Positions 34,763 to 45,219 are shown, counted from the first letter of the stretch. The stretch is 64,000 bases of DNA from Limnobaculum allomyrinae (GCF_016649425.1 NZ_JADRCR010000004.1:62001-126000), one strand, 5' to 3'. Program-made: numbers and translations. Notes: generated from the sequence alone by a model not told the origin.

Positions 34763-35254
34763 GTGGAATCCATAAAAATCAGAACGGCTCAGCCGCAGGA
34801 TACTGCACGTTGCTATCAGATTGAAATAACCGCCTATGAAGGTGATGAAGCCGCTACCGAAGCGAAAATTGCTAAACGTATAGCGACTTACCCGGAAGGA
34901 TTTCTGGTATTAGAAACACCAGAAGGTATTACGGGTTTTATTAACTGTGGCTGTGCTTATGACGTTGTGATGTCTGACGAAGAGTTTAAAGAGCTTATCG
35001 GGCACGATCCGGAGGCGCCGAACGTGGTGATTATGTCGGTGGTGGTTGACCCGGATTTTCAGGGTAAGGGCTATTCCAGCGTTTTAATGAAGGCATTTAT
35101 TAAACATATGCAGGCGCTGGGTAAGAAAACGATTCATCTGATGTGCAAGCAGCGTCATATTGGGTTGTATGAAAAGTTTGGCTTTGTTTATGTAAAGCAG
35201 TCTGAGTCCGATCACGGTGGAATGTCGTGGCATGAAATGGTGATGGATATTTAG
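34763..35254 (+). CDS. GNAT-family N-acetyltransferase
   Basis: A 163-aa protein when started at GTG 34763, which has AAAGGA about 9-10 nt upstream. The longer reading from ATG 34679 overlaps the preceding gene by 38 bp. The acetyl-CoA-binding motif A is MSVVVDPDFQGKGYSSVLM (about 94-112), followed by HLMCKQRHIGLYEKFGF, the usual motif B. Substrate unknown. Probably co-transcribed with the upstream metallo-hydrolase. Confidence 0.8.
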   Translation: MESIKIRTAQPQDTARCYQIEITAYEGDEAATEAKIAKRIATYPEGFLVLETPEGITGFINCGCAYDVVMSDEEFKELIGHDPEAPNVVIMSVVVDPDFQGKGYSSVLMKAFIKHMQALGKKTIHLMCKQRHIGLYEKFGFVYVKQSESDHGGMSWHEMVMDI

Positions 35255-35285
35255 CAGCCGCGATTACCTCTGGTAGGCGTTTGAC

Positions 35286-35627
35286 TTAATGCCCGTGAGC
35301 ATAGCCCCATAATGTGACCAGAATCCAGGCCGCAATGCCCCAGGCGATACAGGCCATTAGCAGTGAGGGTACCAGCCTGAAATAACCTACCAGACAATAG
35401 AGCGCCACTAAATAGCTGATCATTGGCAGGGTGGCGAACCCGCTGAACAGTATAGTTTCCCGTAAGTCTGCCGTTGAGCGGGTAGAACCGACGCTGTAAT
35501 GAGCGATCAGAGCAAAAGTAGGGAAAAGAGGCGCCAGCCCGGCGATATAGTAATATTTTGATTTAGAAAGCAGCGAAATCAAAATAACCATGGCGGCGCC
35601 GATGAGTGATTTAAGTAACAGTGCCAT
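35286..35627 (-). CDS. glpM: GlpM-family inner-membrane protein
   Basis: A 113-aa hydrophobic protein with four predicted membrane spans. The segment KYYYIAGLAPLFPTFALIAH is nearly identical to Escherichia GlpM. The ATG at 35627 (MALLLKSLIG, SD AGGAAG) aligns with GlpM; an upstream in-frame ATG would add 25 non-homologous residues. The family was linked to alginate production in Pseudomonas; its molecular function is unclear. Monocistronic and convergent with the GNAT gene. Confidence 0.85.
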   Translation of the reverse strand: MALLLKSLIGAAMVILISLLSKSKYYYIAGLAPLFPTFALIAHYSVGSTRSTADLRETILFSGFATLPMISYLVALYCLVGYFRLVPSLLMACIAWGIAAWILVTLWGYAHGH

Positions 35628-35831
35628 TAAAACGATTGCTTCCTGTTCGGATGAGAAACTCAATATATGAATACTATATGCCTCTCCGTTGGAAGTTAAC
35701 AACCGAAATGTGTGGTAAATCAGCGCAGTATCTTTCTTCTCTATTGACCGGGGTAATAAAGGGGTATTCAGCGGTACTGAATGGCTGAGGAGTGCGCTAT
35801 AATTTGTTTCTGGCCGAATGGAGAATTGTAT

Positions 35832-35963
35832 ATGAGTGATGATATTTTTGATTTCGATATCGATGCTGAATTAGAGAAAGCAGAGAAAAAAGCCGAACAA
35901 AAAGTGAACGAAATTCCTGAGATTATTCAGGATCAAGATGATTGTGAAGGTTGTAAAATATAA
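35832..35963 (+). CDS. 43-aa acidic protein with C-terminal CxxC
   Basis: It starts MSDDIFDFDIDAELEKAEKK and ends QDQDDCEGCKI. The N-terminal half is a charged, probably coiled helix, and a CEGC pair lies at the tail. SD GGAG is 9 nt upstream and a terminator follows. It looks like a genuine small protein of the kind widely conserved in enterobacteria, but I do not recognise it. Confidence 0.6.
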   Translation: MSDDIFDFDIDAELEKAEKKAEQKVNEIPEIIQDQDDCEGCKI

Positions 35964-35978
35964 AATTTAGTCGTTTTT

Positions 35979-36006
35979 AAAAGCCATCATTGTGTGGCTT
36001 TTATAT
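35979..36006 (+). terminator. Terminator after the 43-aa acidic protein
   Basis: AAAAGCCA/TGGCTTTT stem with an 8-nt loop and a T/A-rich tail. The remaining 36007-36466 stretch is very AT-rich and shows no further ORF or structure that I can support. Confidence 0.65.
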
Positions 36007-36466
36007 TTTAAATTGATAGTAACGTGAGGTATTAGTAGCCTGCTTTTTTTATTTTTTGATGCTTCAGATTTTGCCTGTCTATTTTATCCTTTCTCTTATA
36101 TTAATTAAATGACTGCCTGATAAATCCATACAATATTAAATTGTTATTTATTGGTTAATGAATTGAATATCTATTTGTATATATATTCAGCTAACAATTT
36201 ACAGCTCGTTAACCCTTGGTATCACTGAGCTATTCGATTTCCTCTTATACCATCTTAATTTCCCTTTTATATATCGCCTGAGCGCAAACTATTAGTTAAA
36301 AATTATATCTGCATCAAAAAATAGATGAATTAAACCATATATAGTCGAATAACCATATGGGAGTAGAACAGGGGAAATTAATAATTAGATTTTGAGATAA
36401 TTATTAATTTTATAATTTCATATGTTTTGGCAAGGCCACTCATCGTTTCGGGTAAGCCTTAAATAA

Positions 36467-36482
36467 TGTGATGAAAATCACT
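36467..36482. promoter_or_regulatory. CRP/FNR-type palindrome upstream of dcuB
   Basis: TGTGATGAAAATCACT matches the CRP core at nine of ten positions. Its inner TGAT-N4-ATCA matches FNR half-sites at eight of ten. It lies 86 bp upstream of dcuB. Escherichia dcuB is controlled by FNR, CRP and DcuR, so either regulator is plausible. Confidence 0.6.
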
Positions 36483-36567
36483 GATAAATTAAAAATAACA
36501 AACAATTAAATTTCAGATAACAGATTCACTTTTTTTTGATTATTAATTGGTATGTTCGGGGGTATAC

Positions 36568-37908
36568 ATGGATTTTGCTATACAACTTCTTATCATCTTG
36601 ATCTGTCTGTTCTATGGGGCACGTAAAGGTGGTATTGCGCTCGGTTTACTGGGCGGTGTAGGTTTAGTTATTTTGGTGTTTGTGTTCCATCTTCAGCCGG
36701 GTAAACCTCCTGTTGATGTAATGCTGGTAATCATTGCGGTGGTGGCCGCGTCGGCAACGTTGCAAGCCTCTGGTGGCTTAGACGTAATGCTGCAGATAGC
36801 GGAAAAGCTGCTGCGTAAAAATCCAAAGTATGTCTCTATTGTGGCACCTTTTGTGACCTGTATACTGACGATCCTCTGCGGTACTGGTCACGTGGTGTAT
36901 ACCATCCTCCCCATAATTTATGACGTGGCGATTAAGAATAATATTCGTCCTGAACGCCCAATGGCGGCCAGCTCTATTGGTGCCCAAATGGGTATCATTG
37001 CCAGCCCGGTATCCGTAGCGGTAGTTTCTCTGGTAGCGATGTTGGGGAACTTTACCTTTAATGGTAAGCATCTGGAGTTTTTAGACCTGCTGTCAATTAC
37101 CATCCCATCAACCCTGATTGGTATTCTGGCGATTGGTATTTTCAGCTGGTTCCGTGGTAAAGATCTGGATAAGGATGAAGACTTCCAGAAATTTATCTCT
37201 GTTCCGGAAAACAAACATTATGTTTATGGCGAGACCGCTACGCTGTTAGACAAAAAACTGCCAACCAGTAACTGGATTGCCATGTGGATCTTCCTGGCTT
37301 CTATCGCGGTTGTTGCTCTGCTGGGTGCCTTCTCTAACCTGCGTCCTTCCTTTGATGGCAAAGCGCTGTCAATGGTACTGGTTATCCAGATGTTCATGTT
37401 GCTGTCAGGGGCATTGATCATCATTATTACCAAAACCAATCCGGCATTGATTTCCAAGAATGAGGTGTTCCGTTCGGGGATGATTGCTATCGTGGCGGTA
37501 TATGGTATTGCCTGGATGGCAGAAACCATGTTCGGCGCGCATATGTCTGAAATCAAATCTGTACTGGGCGACTTAGTAACTAAGTATCCGTGGGCATACG
37601 CCATTGTGTTACTGCTGGTATCGAAATTTGTAAACTCTCAGGCGGCTGCACTGGCGGCGATTGTTCCAGTGGCTCTGGCGATTGGTGTTGACCCTGCATA
37701 CATCGTTGCTTCTGCACCGGCGTGTTATGGTTACTACATTCTGCCAACTTACCCAAGTGACCTGGCAGCTATCCAGTTTGACCGCTCTGGTACTACCCGT
37801 ATCGGTCGTTTTGTTATTAACCACAGCTTCATTCTGCCGGGATTAATCGGTGTGGGTGTCTCTTGCGTATTCGGCTGGATATTCGCCGCAGCGTACGGAT
37901 TCCTGTGA
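36568..37908 (+). CDS. dcuB: Anaerobic C4-dicarboxylate antiporter DcuB
   Basis: A 446-aa inner-membrane protein, the same length as Escherichia DcuB. It is nearly identical through long blocks, such as [54 protein letters not shown] and [20 protein letters not shown]. It exchanges external fumarate for internal succinate during fumarate respiration. The ATG at 36568 follows a G-rich SD (CGGGGG). It is followed by a class I fumarase gene in the same direction, as in the Escherichia dcuB-fumB operon. The dcuSR sensor genes are not in this window. Confidence 0.96.
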   Translation: MDFAIQLLIILICLFYGARKGGIALGLLGGVGLVILVFVFHLQPGKPPVDVMLVIIAVVAASATLQASGGLDVMLQIAEKLLRKNPKYVSIVAPFVTCILTILCGTGHVVYTILPIIYDVAIKNNIRPERPMAASSIGAQMGIIASPVSVAVVSLVAMLGNFTFNGKHLEFLDLLSITIPSTLIGILAIGIFSWFRGKDLDKDEDFQKFISVPENKHYVYGETATLLDKKLPTSNWIAMWIFLASIAVVALLGAFSNLRPSFDGKALSMVLVIQMFMLLSGALIIIITKTNPALISKNEVFRSGMIAIVAVYGIAWMAETMFGAHMSEIKSVLGDLVTKYPWAYAIVLLLVSKFVNSQAAALAAIVPVALAIGVDPAYIVASAPACYGYYILPTYPSDLAAIQFDRSGTTRIGRFVINHSFILPGLIGVGVSCVFGWIFAAAYGFL

Positions 37909-37918
37909 TGTAATTAGC

Positions 37919-37967
37919 GTGCGCTATATCTGCAATAAAAAAGCAGTGGTAAAAGGATATAGCGCAC
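37919..37967 (+). repeat. 12-bp inverted repeat between dcuB and fumB
   Basis: Perfect arms GTGCGCTATATC (37919-37930) and GATATAGCGCAC (37956-37967), with a 25-nt loop, start 10 bp after the dcuB stop. There is no T-run. It may protect the dcuB message or attenuate fumB. A second short stem GAACC/GGTTC lies at about 38092. Confidence 0.65.
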
Positions 37968-38217
37968 CGCTTTCAGGAATATCCACTGATTATTCTTTAG
38001 CCCTTTCAGTGCGATTCTGTTCATTAAAATCATAATAAAAATAAATAAAACTCTTATAAAATCAGCATAATAAAAACGCTTTAAATTTATGAACCGAATG
38101 GGTTCACAAACAGTTGTATAAAGAGTCTCCTTACTTTATGGTGTCGGCGTCGCTCAGGCATCAGTCACGATATATCGTGTTGATTTTTTCAAAAAACTTA
38201 TAAAAGGCTGGAAGCAC

Positions 38218-39837
38218 ATGTCAACAATTGAATTTAAATATCAGGAGTCCTTTCCATTAGGAAAAGACGATACAGAATATTATCTACTGACAAAAGATCA
38301 CGTTTCGGTATCAGAGTTTGATGGAAATGAGATCCTTAAAGTTGAACCTGAAGCACTGACACTGCTGGCACAGCATGCATTGCATGACACCTCTTTCCTG
38401 TTGCGCCCTGCACATCAGGCTCAAGTTGCTCAAATTCTTGAAGATCCGGAAGCCAGTGAAAACGATAAGTATGTCGCTCTGACATTCCTGCGTAATGCTG
38501 AAATTGCTGCTAAAGGCATTTTGCCTTTCTGTCAGGATACCGGCACCGCTATCATTATGGGGAAAAAAGGTCAGAACGTCTGGACGGGTTGTAATGATGA
38601 AGAAGCCTTATCACGCGGCGTATTTAACACTTTCGTAGAAGATAACCTGCGCTACTCGCAAAATGCTCCGCTAAATATGTACGATGAAGTGAACACTGGC
38701 TGTAACCTGCCTGCACAAATCGATATTTATAGCACCGAGGGCTCCGAGTATAAGTTCCTGTGCATTGTTAAGGGCGGTGGTTCGGCGAATAAAACCATGC
38801 TGTATCAGGAAACCAAAGCGCTGCTGACGCCAGAAAAACTGGAAAAATACCTGATCGAAAAAATGAAAAGTCTGGGTACGGCGGCTTGCCCTCCATATCA
38901 TGTGGCTTTCGTTATTGGTGGTACTTCTGCTGAAACTAACCTGAAAGTCGTGAAGCTGGCTTCTGCCAAATATTATGATGAGCTACCAACCACGGGTAAC
39001 GAAGGCGGTCAGGCATTCCGTGATTTAGATATGGAAGCAAAACTGCTGAAGGCGGCGCAAAACCTGGGTATCGGGGCGCAGTTTGGTGGTAAATATTTTG
39101 CTCATGATATTCGCGTGATCCGTCTGCCTCGTCACGGCGCTTCTTGCCCAATCGGCATGGGGGTTTCCTGCTCCGCAGACCGTAATATTAAAGCGAAAAT
39201 TAACAAAGAAGGTATCTGGATTGAGAAGCTGGAAGATAATCCGGGTAAATATATTCCACAATCATATCGGGAAGCGGGTGAAGGCGAAGCGGTACATATC
39301 AATCTCAACCGTCCGATGCCTGAGATCCTTGCTGAACTGTCGAAATATCCGGTTTCTACCCGCGTTTCTCTGACGGGGACTATCATCGTTGGTCGTGACA
39401 TCGCTCACGCACGCTTGCAGGCGCTACTGGATAAAGGCGAAGATCTGCCGCAGTACATTAAAGACCACCCAATCTATTATGCGGGGCCGGCGAAGAAGCC
39501 TGAAGGTTATGCTTCCGGTTCACTGGGCCCAACTACAGCGGGTCGTATGGACTCTTATGTGGATGCCTTCCAGTCCCGCGGTGGTAGCCTGATTATGTTG
39601 TCTAAGGGCAACCGTAGTCAGCAGGTAACGGATGCCTGTAAGAAACACGGTGGTTTCTACCTGGGTAGTATTGGTGGGCCGGCCGCTATTCTGGCACAAA
39701 ACAGCATTAAGAGCCTGGAGTGCGTGGCTTATCCTGAGCTGGATATGGAAGCTATTTGGAAAATCGAAGTAGAAAACTTCCCGGCATTCATCCTGGTGGA
39801 TGATAAAGGTAATGACTTCTTCCAGAAATTTAAATAA
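38218..39837 (+). CDS. fumB: Class I (4Fe-4S) fumarate hydratase, FumA/FumB type
   Basis: A 539-aa iron-sulfur fumarase interconverting malate and fumarate. Cluster cysteines are visible in [20 protein letters not shown] and [13 protein letters not shown]. The C-terminal beta domain contains [20 protein letters not shown] and [13 protein letters not shown]. The symbol fumB is assigned because it follows dcuB; sequence alone cannot separate FumA from FumB. Anaerobically it supplies fumarate as an electron acceptor. SD GGAAG. A 309-bp spacer from dcuB suggests an additional promoter. Confidence 0.92.
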   Translation: MSTIEFKYQESFPLGKDDTEYYLLTKDHVSVSEFDGNEILKVEPEALTLLAQHALHDTSFLLRPAHQAQVAQILEDPEASENDKYVALTFLRNAEIAAKGILPFCQDTGTAIIMGKKGQNVWTGCNDEEALSRGVFNTFVEDNLRYSQNAPLNMYDEVNTGCNLPAQIDIYSTEGSEYKFLCIVKGGGSANKTMLYQETKALLTPEKLEKYLIEKMKSLGTAACPPYHVAFVIGGTSAETNLKVVKLASAKYYDELPTTGNEGGQAFRDLDMEAKLLKAAQNLGIGAQFGGKYFAHDIRVIRLPRHGASCPIGMGVSCSADRNIKAKINKEGIWIEKLEDNPGKYIPQSYREAGEGEAVHINLNRPMPEILAELSKYPVSTRVSLTGTIIVGRDIAHARLQALLDKGEDLPQYIKDHPIYYAGPAKKPEGYASGSLGPTTAGRMDSYVDAFQSRGGSLIMLSKGNRSQQVTDACKKHGGFYLGSIGGPAAILAQNSIKSLECVAYPELDMEAIWKIEVENFPAFILVDDKGNDFFQKFK

Positions 39838-39868
39838 GCACTAAGTCTGTCGTTTAGTCATCATCAAG

Positions 39869-39895
39869 GCCCTGAGTATTACTCAGGGCTTTTTT
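39869..39895 (+). terminator. fumB terminator
   Basis: Perfect 9-bp stem GCCCTGAGT/ACTCAGGGC with a 3-nt loop and six T. Confidence 0.95.
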
Positions 39896-40071
39896 ATTAA
39901 TAATTATAAAATTCAAACAGATAAACTGATTTCAATCTCGCGGGTGGTTACACTTTCCTTTCCCGGCATCCCCTTATAATTATTCTGGTTATTTTCTGTT
40001 ATTAGGCACGATATGTTCGTTTGAGTTGTAAATGAAGAGTTATTCTATTTAAGCAATTATGTTAATAAAAT

Positions 40072-40085
40072 ATGATCAAAATCAA
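40072..40085. promoter_or_regulatory. FNR-like site upstream of the sugar dehydrogenase operon
   Basis: ATGAT-CAAA-ATCAA matches the FNR consensus TTGAT-N4-ATCAA at nine of ten positions. It ends 36 bp before the first gene, a position that would suit anaerobic repression of a respiratory dehydrogenase. Inferred only. Confidence 0.4.
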
Positions 40086-40120
40086 AAAAAGCGATAAAAA
40101 TAGGATAAGCGAGGAAGCCA

Positions 40121-40834
40121 ATGTCTGATATCAAACATTCCAATTCCCGGCGCGACTTCTTGCGTAAAGGGTTTGGTGTTATTCCCGTGGTCGCCATTGC
40201 CAGCAGCGGATTAGTTTCTAATATCGCTCAGGCGGATTCCCCTTCACCATCCAGCGACTATAAGCCAACATTTTTTAATCAAGCGGAATGGGCCTTCGTT
40301 ATAGCGGCCTGCGATTTACTGATCCCTGAAGATCAATACGGCGCTGGCGCGATTAAAGCCTGCGTTCCGGAGTTTATCGATCGCCAGATGGATACCCCTT
40401 ACGGTCGTGGTGAACTCTGGTACATGAAAGGGCCTTTTCATCCGGATGCAGCCCCCGAGTTTGGCTATCAGTTAAAGCTGGTACCCCGGGATCTTTACCA
40501 CCTGGGCATCAGCGGTTGTGATAAATGGTGCCAGCAACAATATAAGAAAACTTTCGCGGAACTGGATAAAGAGACCCAGATAGCGGTGCTTAAGCAATTG
40601 GAAGCAGGAAAGATTGATTTGGGTGACGTGCCGGCGAAAACTTTCTTTTCCTATTTGCTGACCAATACCAAAGAGGGCTATTTTGCCGATCCTCAATATG
40701 GCGGAAATCGTCATCTGGTGGGATGGAAGATGGTTGGCTTCCCTGGTGCTCGTGCCGACTTTATGGATTGGGTTGAGCATTCTGAACGGCCTTATCCACT
40801 GGGGCCAGTATCCATATCAGGCGAGCGGGGATAA
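40121..40834 (+). CDS. Gluconate 2-dehydrogenase subunit 3-type protein (gamma subunit)
   Basis: A 237-aa protein with a Tat signal (SRRDFLRKG, residues 9-17, hydrophobic segment and cleavage near AQA-DS). It belongs to the gluconate_2-dh3 family, the small subunit that carries the flavin subunit across the membrane as a Tat passenger. The mature part contains FFNQAEWAFVIAACDLLIPE and DPQYGGNRHLVGWKMVGFPG. First gene of a three-gene operon (gamma, FAD, cytochrome c) for a periplasmic membrane-bound sugar or sugar-acid dehydrogenase. The FAD subunit start follows its stop by 5 bp. Confidence 0.92.
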   Translation: MSDIKHSNSRRDFLRKGFGVIPVVAIASSGLVSNIAQADSPSPSSDYKPTFFNQAEWAFVIAACDLLIPEDQYGAGAIKACVPEFIDRQMDTPYGRGELWYMKGPFHPDAAPEFGYQLKLVPRDLYHLGISGCDKWCQQQYKKTFAELDKETQIAVLKQLEAGKIDLGDVPAKTFFSYLLTNTKEGYFADPQYGGNRHLVGWKMVGFPGARADFMDWVEHSERPYPLGPVSISGERG

Positions 40835-40839
40835 TAAAC

Positions 40840-42614
40840 ATGTCGATAAAAAAAGAAGCCGTGATGTTGTTCTGGTCGGTTTTGGCTGGACTGGTGCCAT
40901 TATGGGGCAAGAGTTAACTGAAGCGGGTTTAAGCGTGCTGGCGCTGGAGCGCGGAGAAATGCGCGATACGCCAACGGATGGTAAATACCCAAATGTGGCG
41001 GATGAGCTGGCCTATTCTGTTCGCGGTAAGCTATTTCAGGATCTCTCCAAAGAGACGGTGACTATCCGTCACAGTGTGAGTGAACAGGCCGTACCTTATC
41101 GCCAGCACGGATCGTTTTTATTAGGTACCGGCGTAGGTGGTGCAGGTCTGCACTGGAATGGTTTACACTGGCGAGCCTTACCGGAAGAGTTGAAAATTCG
41201 TAGCCATTATGAAGAGCGATACGGTAAAGATTTTATTCCGGAAGGGATGACGATTCAGGATTTTGGGGTCAGTTATGAAGAACTTGAACCCTATTTTACT
41301 CAGTTTGAATATGTATGCGGTGTTTCCGGATTAGCGGGTAACGTAAATGGTGAAAAGCTGGAAGGCGGTAACCGGTTTGAAGCATCGCGCAGCAAGCCTT
41401 ACCCACTACCACCGCTAAAAGATGTATACAGCGCTCAGCTGTTTGCTAAAGCAGCCAGCGAACTGGGTTATAAACCATTCCCTATTCCGGCATCCAACGC
41501 TTCGGAGGCCTATACTAACCCCTATGGTGTCAGGCTGGGGCCGTGTAATTTCTGTGGTTACTGTGAGCACTATACCTGCTATCTCTATTCTAAGGCATCA
41601 CCACAAACCACCATTCTTCCCGTGTTACTAAGAAAACCTAACTTTGAGTTGCGTACTCAGTCCCAGGTTATTCGGGTCAATCTCGATTCCACCGGTAAAA
41701 AAGCTACTGGAGTAACTTATATAGATCCACAGGGACGGGAAGTGGAGCAGCCTGCCAGTATCGTTATTTTGAGTGCTTTCCAGATGCATAATGTGCGTTT
41801 ACTGCTGCTATCTAAAATTGGTCAACCTTATAATCCAATGACTAATGAAGGGGTAGTGGGTAAAAACTATGCCTATCAAATGCTGACCTCCGTTAGCCTG
41901 ATGATGCCTAAAGGTACAACACTAAATCCATTTATTGGTACCGGTGCCGGTGGGCAGGCGATTGATGATTTTAACGGTGATAACTTTGACCACGGCCCAT
42001 TAGGGTTTGTTGGTGGTGCGAATATTAACCATCACCGTTCCGGTGGTCGTCCAATTAAACAAACAACGGTTCCTGCCGGTACGCCAGCATGGGGCTCTGA
42101 ATGGAAGGGTGCTGTTCAGGATAGCTATCAACGAGCAATGAGCATCAGTTCATCCGGTTCGGTAATGTCATATCGCGACAGCTATCTGGATCTGGATCCC
42201 AACTATACTGATAGCAACGGCCAACCGCTGCTACGTATGACCTTTAACTGGCATGACAATGAGATCAAGATGGCGCAGTTTACGACCAACAAAGCCGGGG
42301 AAATTGCTAAAGCAATGAACCCTGAATCTTATAAGGTGAATGCCAAAAAATTGGGTGCTCAGTATGACACCCGACCTTACCAGACAACCCATAATACCGG
42401 GGGCGCGATTATGGGCAGCGCCCCTAAAACCAGTGTGGTAAACCGTTATTTGCAAAGCTGGGATGTACCGAACGTCTTTGTTATGGGGGCTTGCGTGTTT
42501 CCGCAGAACTTTGGTTATAACCCAACCGGGTTGGTGGGAGCATTGACCTACTGGTCAGCACATGCCATACGTGAGCAATATCTGAAAAACCCTGGCCCAC
42601 TGGTGCAGGCATAA
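40840..42614 (+). CDS. GMC-type FAD subunit of membrane-bound gluconate-type dehydrogenase, apparent frameshift near start
   Basis: The natural start is ATG 40840 (MSIKK...), but after the 7-A run at 40848-40854 the frame must move by one base to read SRDVVLVGFGWTGAIMGQEL and the rest of the protein to 42614. With eight A it would be a continuous 591-aa product. The downstream frame is open farther upstream but has no start codon with an SD. The protein has the FAD-binding GFGWTG, the GMC domains, CNFCGYCEHYTCY and the C-terminal GYNPTGLVGALTYWSAH. It oxidises gluconate, 2-ketogluconate or a similar polyol and passes electrons to the cytochrome c subunit. The frameshift may be a sequencing error, a real mutation or a slippage site. 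Confidence 0.85.
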
Positions 42615-42628
42615 CAGGAGACGGAAAA

Positions 42629-43948
42629 ATGAAAAAACTGCTTCTTGCCGCCAGTTTAACCATGGGCTTGGTAACGTCTGCCTGGGCTGCGGAAAATATT
42701 GATTATACTGATGCCAAGCTGATTAAGCAGGGTGAATACCTCGCCCGTGCCGGTGACTGCGTGGCATGTCATACCGCATCGGGTGGTCAGCCATTTGCCG
42801 GAGGATTGCCCATTGAGTCTCCGATCGGCACCATCTTTTCTACTAACATAACGCCAGACAAACAGACGGGTATCGGTGAGTACAGCTTTACCGATTTTGA
42901 TAATGCTGTACGTCACGGTATTGGTAAGGATCATACGCTGTATCCGGCCATGCCTTACCCTTCTTATGCTCGGGTGACGGATGAGGACATGCAGGCGTTG
43001 TATGCTTATTTTATGCATGGTGTACAACCGGTTAATCAGGCAAACAAAGATACTGATATTACCTGGCCGCTCTCTATGCGTTGGCCACTTTCTGTTTGGC
43101 GCTGGACGTTTGCGCCGGAAGTTAAAGCATTTAAAGCAACAGAGCATCAGGATCCCGTGGTTGCGCGCGGTGCATATCTGGTTGAAGGATTAGGACACTG
43201 TGGTGCATGTCATAGCCCTCGTGGTTTTGGGATGCAGGAAAAAGCGTTAACCAGTGAAGAGGGCGATCTTTATTTGTCCGGCGGTGAGCCGATGGATGGA
43301 TGGGTACCGAAGAACCTACGTGGCGATCAGCGGGACGGTTTAGGTAGTTGGACTGAAGAGCAACTGGTTCAATTTCTCAGTACCGGGCGTACCGCCCATA
43401 CTGCCGTGTTTGGCGGTATGAGCGATGTGGTTGTTCAAAGTATGCAGTATATGAGCAACGAAGATTTGACGGCCATTGCCCGCTATCTGAAAACCTTGCC
43501 GCCGAAATCTGCCGATCAACAACCGTTTAAGTACGATGAAACAGTATCTAAAGCACTGTTCAACGGCGATGACAGTATGGTTGGTGGTAGTGTTTATGTT
43601 GATAACTGTGCAGCCTGCCACCGAACTGATGGTAAAGGTTATGCAGAAGTGTTCCCTGCACTGGCAGGTAATCCGGTATTGGCAACCGGCGATGCCACCT
43701 CGCTGATCCATATTGTTCTGAAAGGTGGGGTTGTACCTGCGACCATAAAAGCGCCAACATCGTATGATATGCCGGCTTTTGATGTCCGACTGACGGATAA
43801 ACAAATCGCTGATGTGGTTAATTTTATTCGCAACAGTTGGGGCAATAAGGCATCTACGGTGACTGAAAGTGATGTAGCAAAAGTACGGGAAGAGGTAAAA
43901 GCCGAAAAATATGGTGCAGCCGCTAAACCTGAAAACAGCCAGAAATAA
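42629..43948 (+). CDS. Triheme cytochrome c subunit of membrane-bound dehydrogenase
   Basis: A 439-aa protein with a signal peptide (cleavage after AWA, residue 20) and three heme c motifs, CVACH (44-48), CGACH and CAACH, each opening a cytochrome c domain of about 110-130 residues. This is the standard membrane cytochrome of gluconate, sorbitol and aldehyde dehydrogenase complexes, moving electrons from the FAD subunit to ubiquinone. SD GGAGA. The start is 15 bp after the FAD subunit, and a strong terminator follows. Confidence 0.93.
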   Translation: MKKLLLAASLTMGLVTSAWAAENIDYTDAKLIKQGEYLARAGDCVACHTASGGQPFAGGLPIESPIGTIFSTNITPDKQTGIGEYSFTDFDNAVRHGIGKDHTLYPAMPYPSYARVTDEDMQALYAYFMHGVQPVNQANKDTDITWPLSMRWPLSVWRWTFAPEVKAFKATEHQDPVVARGAYLVEGLGHCGACHSPRGFGMQEKALTSEEGDLYLSGGEPMDGWVPKNLRGDQRDGLGSWTEEQLVQFLSTGRTAHTAVFGGMSDVVVQSMQYMSNEDLTAIARYLKTLPPKSADQQPFKYDETVSKALFNGDDSMVGGSVYVDNCAACHRTDGKGYAEVFPALAGNPVLATGDATSLIHIVLKGGVVPATIKAPTSYDMPAFDVRLTDKQIADVVNFIRNSWGNKASTVTESDVAKVREEVKAEKYGAAAKPENSQK

Positions 43949-43996
43949 CCCGTAAGCGTCGAGTCTTTACTCTCTGTTTCCATTTAGCTAAAAGAA

Positions 43997-44028
43997 AACC
44001 CCCGGAGGTTAATGCTTCGGGGGTTTTT
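43997..44028. terminator. Bidirectional terminator between dehydrogenase operon and slmA
   Basis: 8-bp stem AACCCCCG/CGGGGGTT with T-runs on both strands, placed between convergent units. Confidence 0.9.
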
Positions 44029-44058
44029 CTATTCAGGTATTTGATAATGCCGTACAGG

Positions 44059-44652
44059 TTACTGTAATTGCAAAACCAGCATTGGCCAACGCAGTTCAAA
44101 CTCTTCCGTTGGGCGATAACGGAATTCTGAGCGAACAAAGCGTGACATCATCCCTTCACAGAAGGCGAGTAACTGGCTGGCAATCAGCCCTTCATCATAA
44201 CTAAACGACTGTCCCTCACGCAGTTTCCTCTCCCTTAGAACCTGACGTAGTTGGGTCTCTATTCGTTCAAATAGCTGGTTAATTCGTCCCTGAAGCCTGT
44301 CTTGCTCAAACATTAACGCGTGTCCGGTCATAATTCGGGTTAGACCCGGATTTTTTTCGGCAAAACCAAGCACTAATAATATGATTAGGCGGATGCGATT
44401 ATAGGTATCCTTCTCATCCTGCAAGATTAGGTTAATACGGCTATTGAGGCTATCTTCGATAAACTCAATCAGGCTATCAAACATGCGCATTTTGCTGGGA
44501 AAATGGCGATACAAAGCCGCCTCTGAAACACCAACAGTGGCAGCAAGTTTTGCTGTAGTAATTCGCTGACTACCGTCGCTTGACTCAAGCATTTGAGCCA
44601 GTGCCTGCAGTATGTCTTCCTTGCGATTTTTCTTTGTTACTTTTTCGACCAT
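44059..44652 (-). CDS. slmA: Nucleoid occlusion factor SlmA
   Basis: A 197-aa TetR-fold DNA-binding protein that blocks FtsZ ring assembly over the chromosome. The N-terminal helix-turn-helix is [20 protein letters not shown], followed by [17 protein letters not shown]. The C-terminal half [20 protein letters not shown] and [20 protein letters not shown] is highly conserved. The ATG at 44652 aligns with the Escherichia start (198 aa); earlier in-frame ATGs overlap the SD. Gene order coaBC-dut-slmA is conserved in enterobacteria. Confidence 0.96.
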   Translation of the reverse strand: MVEKVTKKNRKEDILQALAQMLESSDGSQRITTAKLAATVGVSEAALYRHFPSKMRMFDSLIEFIEDSLNSRINLILQDEKDTYNRIRLIILLVLGFAEKNPGLTRIMTGHALMFEQDRLQGRINQLFERIETQLRQVLRERKLREGQSFSYDEGLIASQLLAFCEGMMSRFVRSEFRYRPTEEFELRWPMLVLQLQ

Positions 44653-44760
44653 GTCCAGTGACATCCTAATAAGAAGTGGGGTTCCGCCCACTTCCAAACA
44701 ACTAACGATAGTATAGTGTTGAGTTACACTATTTTATTATGGCATTCAGAACGGAAATAA

Positions 44761-45219
44761 TTACTGGCGGCCAGAGTGGCCAAAACCACCTTCACCACGT
44801 TCACTGCTTTCAAAGTCTTCAACAATATTAAATTCGGCCTGCACCACAGGTACAAAAACCATTTGGGCAATACGTTCACCGGGTTCGACGACAAATGGGG
44901 TTTGACCGCGGTTCCAGACGGAAACCATAAGCTGCCCCTGATAGTCAGAATCAATTAAACCAACCAGATTGCCTAATACCACGCCATGCTTATGACCAAG
45001 ACCCGAACGAGGTAAGATCACTGCAGCAAGCGAAGGATCGGCAATATGAATCGCCAGACCGGTTGGTAGCAGCTGGGTTTCTCCCGGATTTAATGTAACT
45101 GCTGCATCCAGACAGGCGCGCAGATCTAACCCGGCAGAACCCACAGTTGCGTAGGTTGGCAGCGGAAAAGTACTGCCAATGCGCGGATCCAGAATTTTTA
45201 CGTCAATTTTTTTCATCAT
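44761..45219 (-). CDS. dut: Deoxyuridine 5'-triphosphate nucleotidohydrolase
   Basis: A 152-aa trimeric dUTPase, the same size as Escherichia Dut, converting dUTP to dUMP and pyrophosphate. All five motifs are present: [37 protein letters not shown] and the C-terminal [12 protein letters not shown]. The start overlaps the end of coaBC by 17 bp. Confidence 0.98.
   Translation of the reverse strand: MMKKIDVKILDPRIGSTFPLPTYATVGSAGLDLRACLDAAVTLNPGETQLLPTGLAIHIADPSLAAVILPRSGLGHKHGVVLGNLVGLIDSDYQGQLMVSVWNRGQTPFVVEPGERIAQMVFVPVVQAEFNIVEDFESSERGEGGFGHSGRQ

Noticed and set aside
40683-40839. Upstream extension of the dehydrogenase FAD subunit from ATG 40683
   Set aside because: This frame overlaps the 3' end of the gamma subunit gene, has no SD, and its translation is unlike any GMC N terminus; the frame is open by chance.
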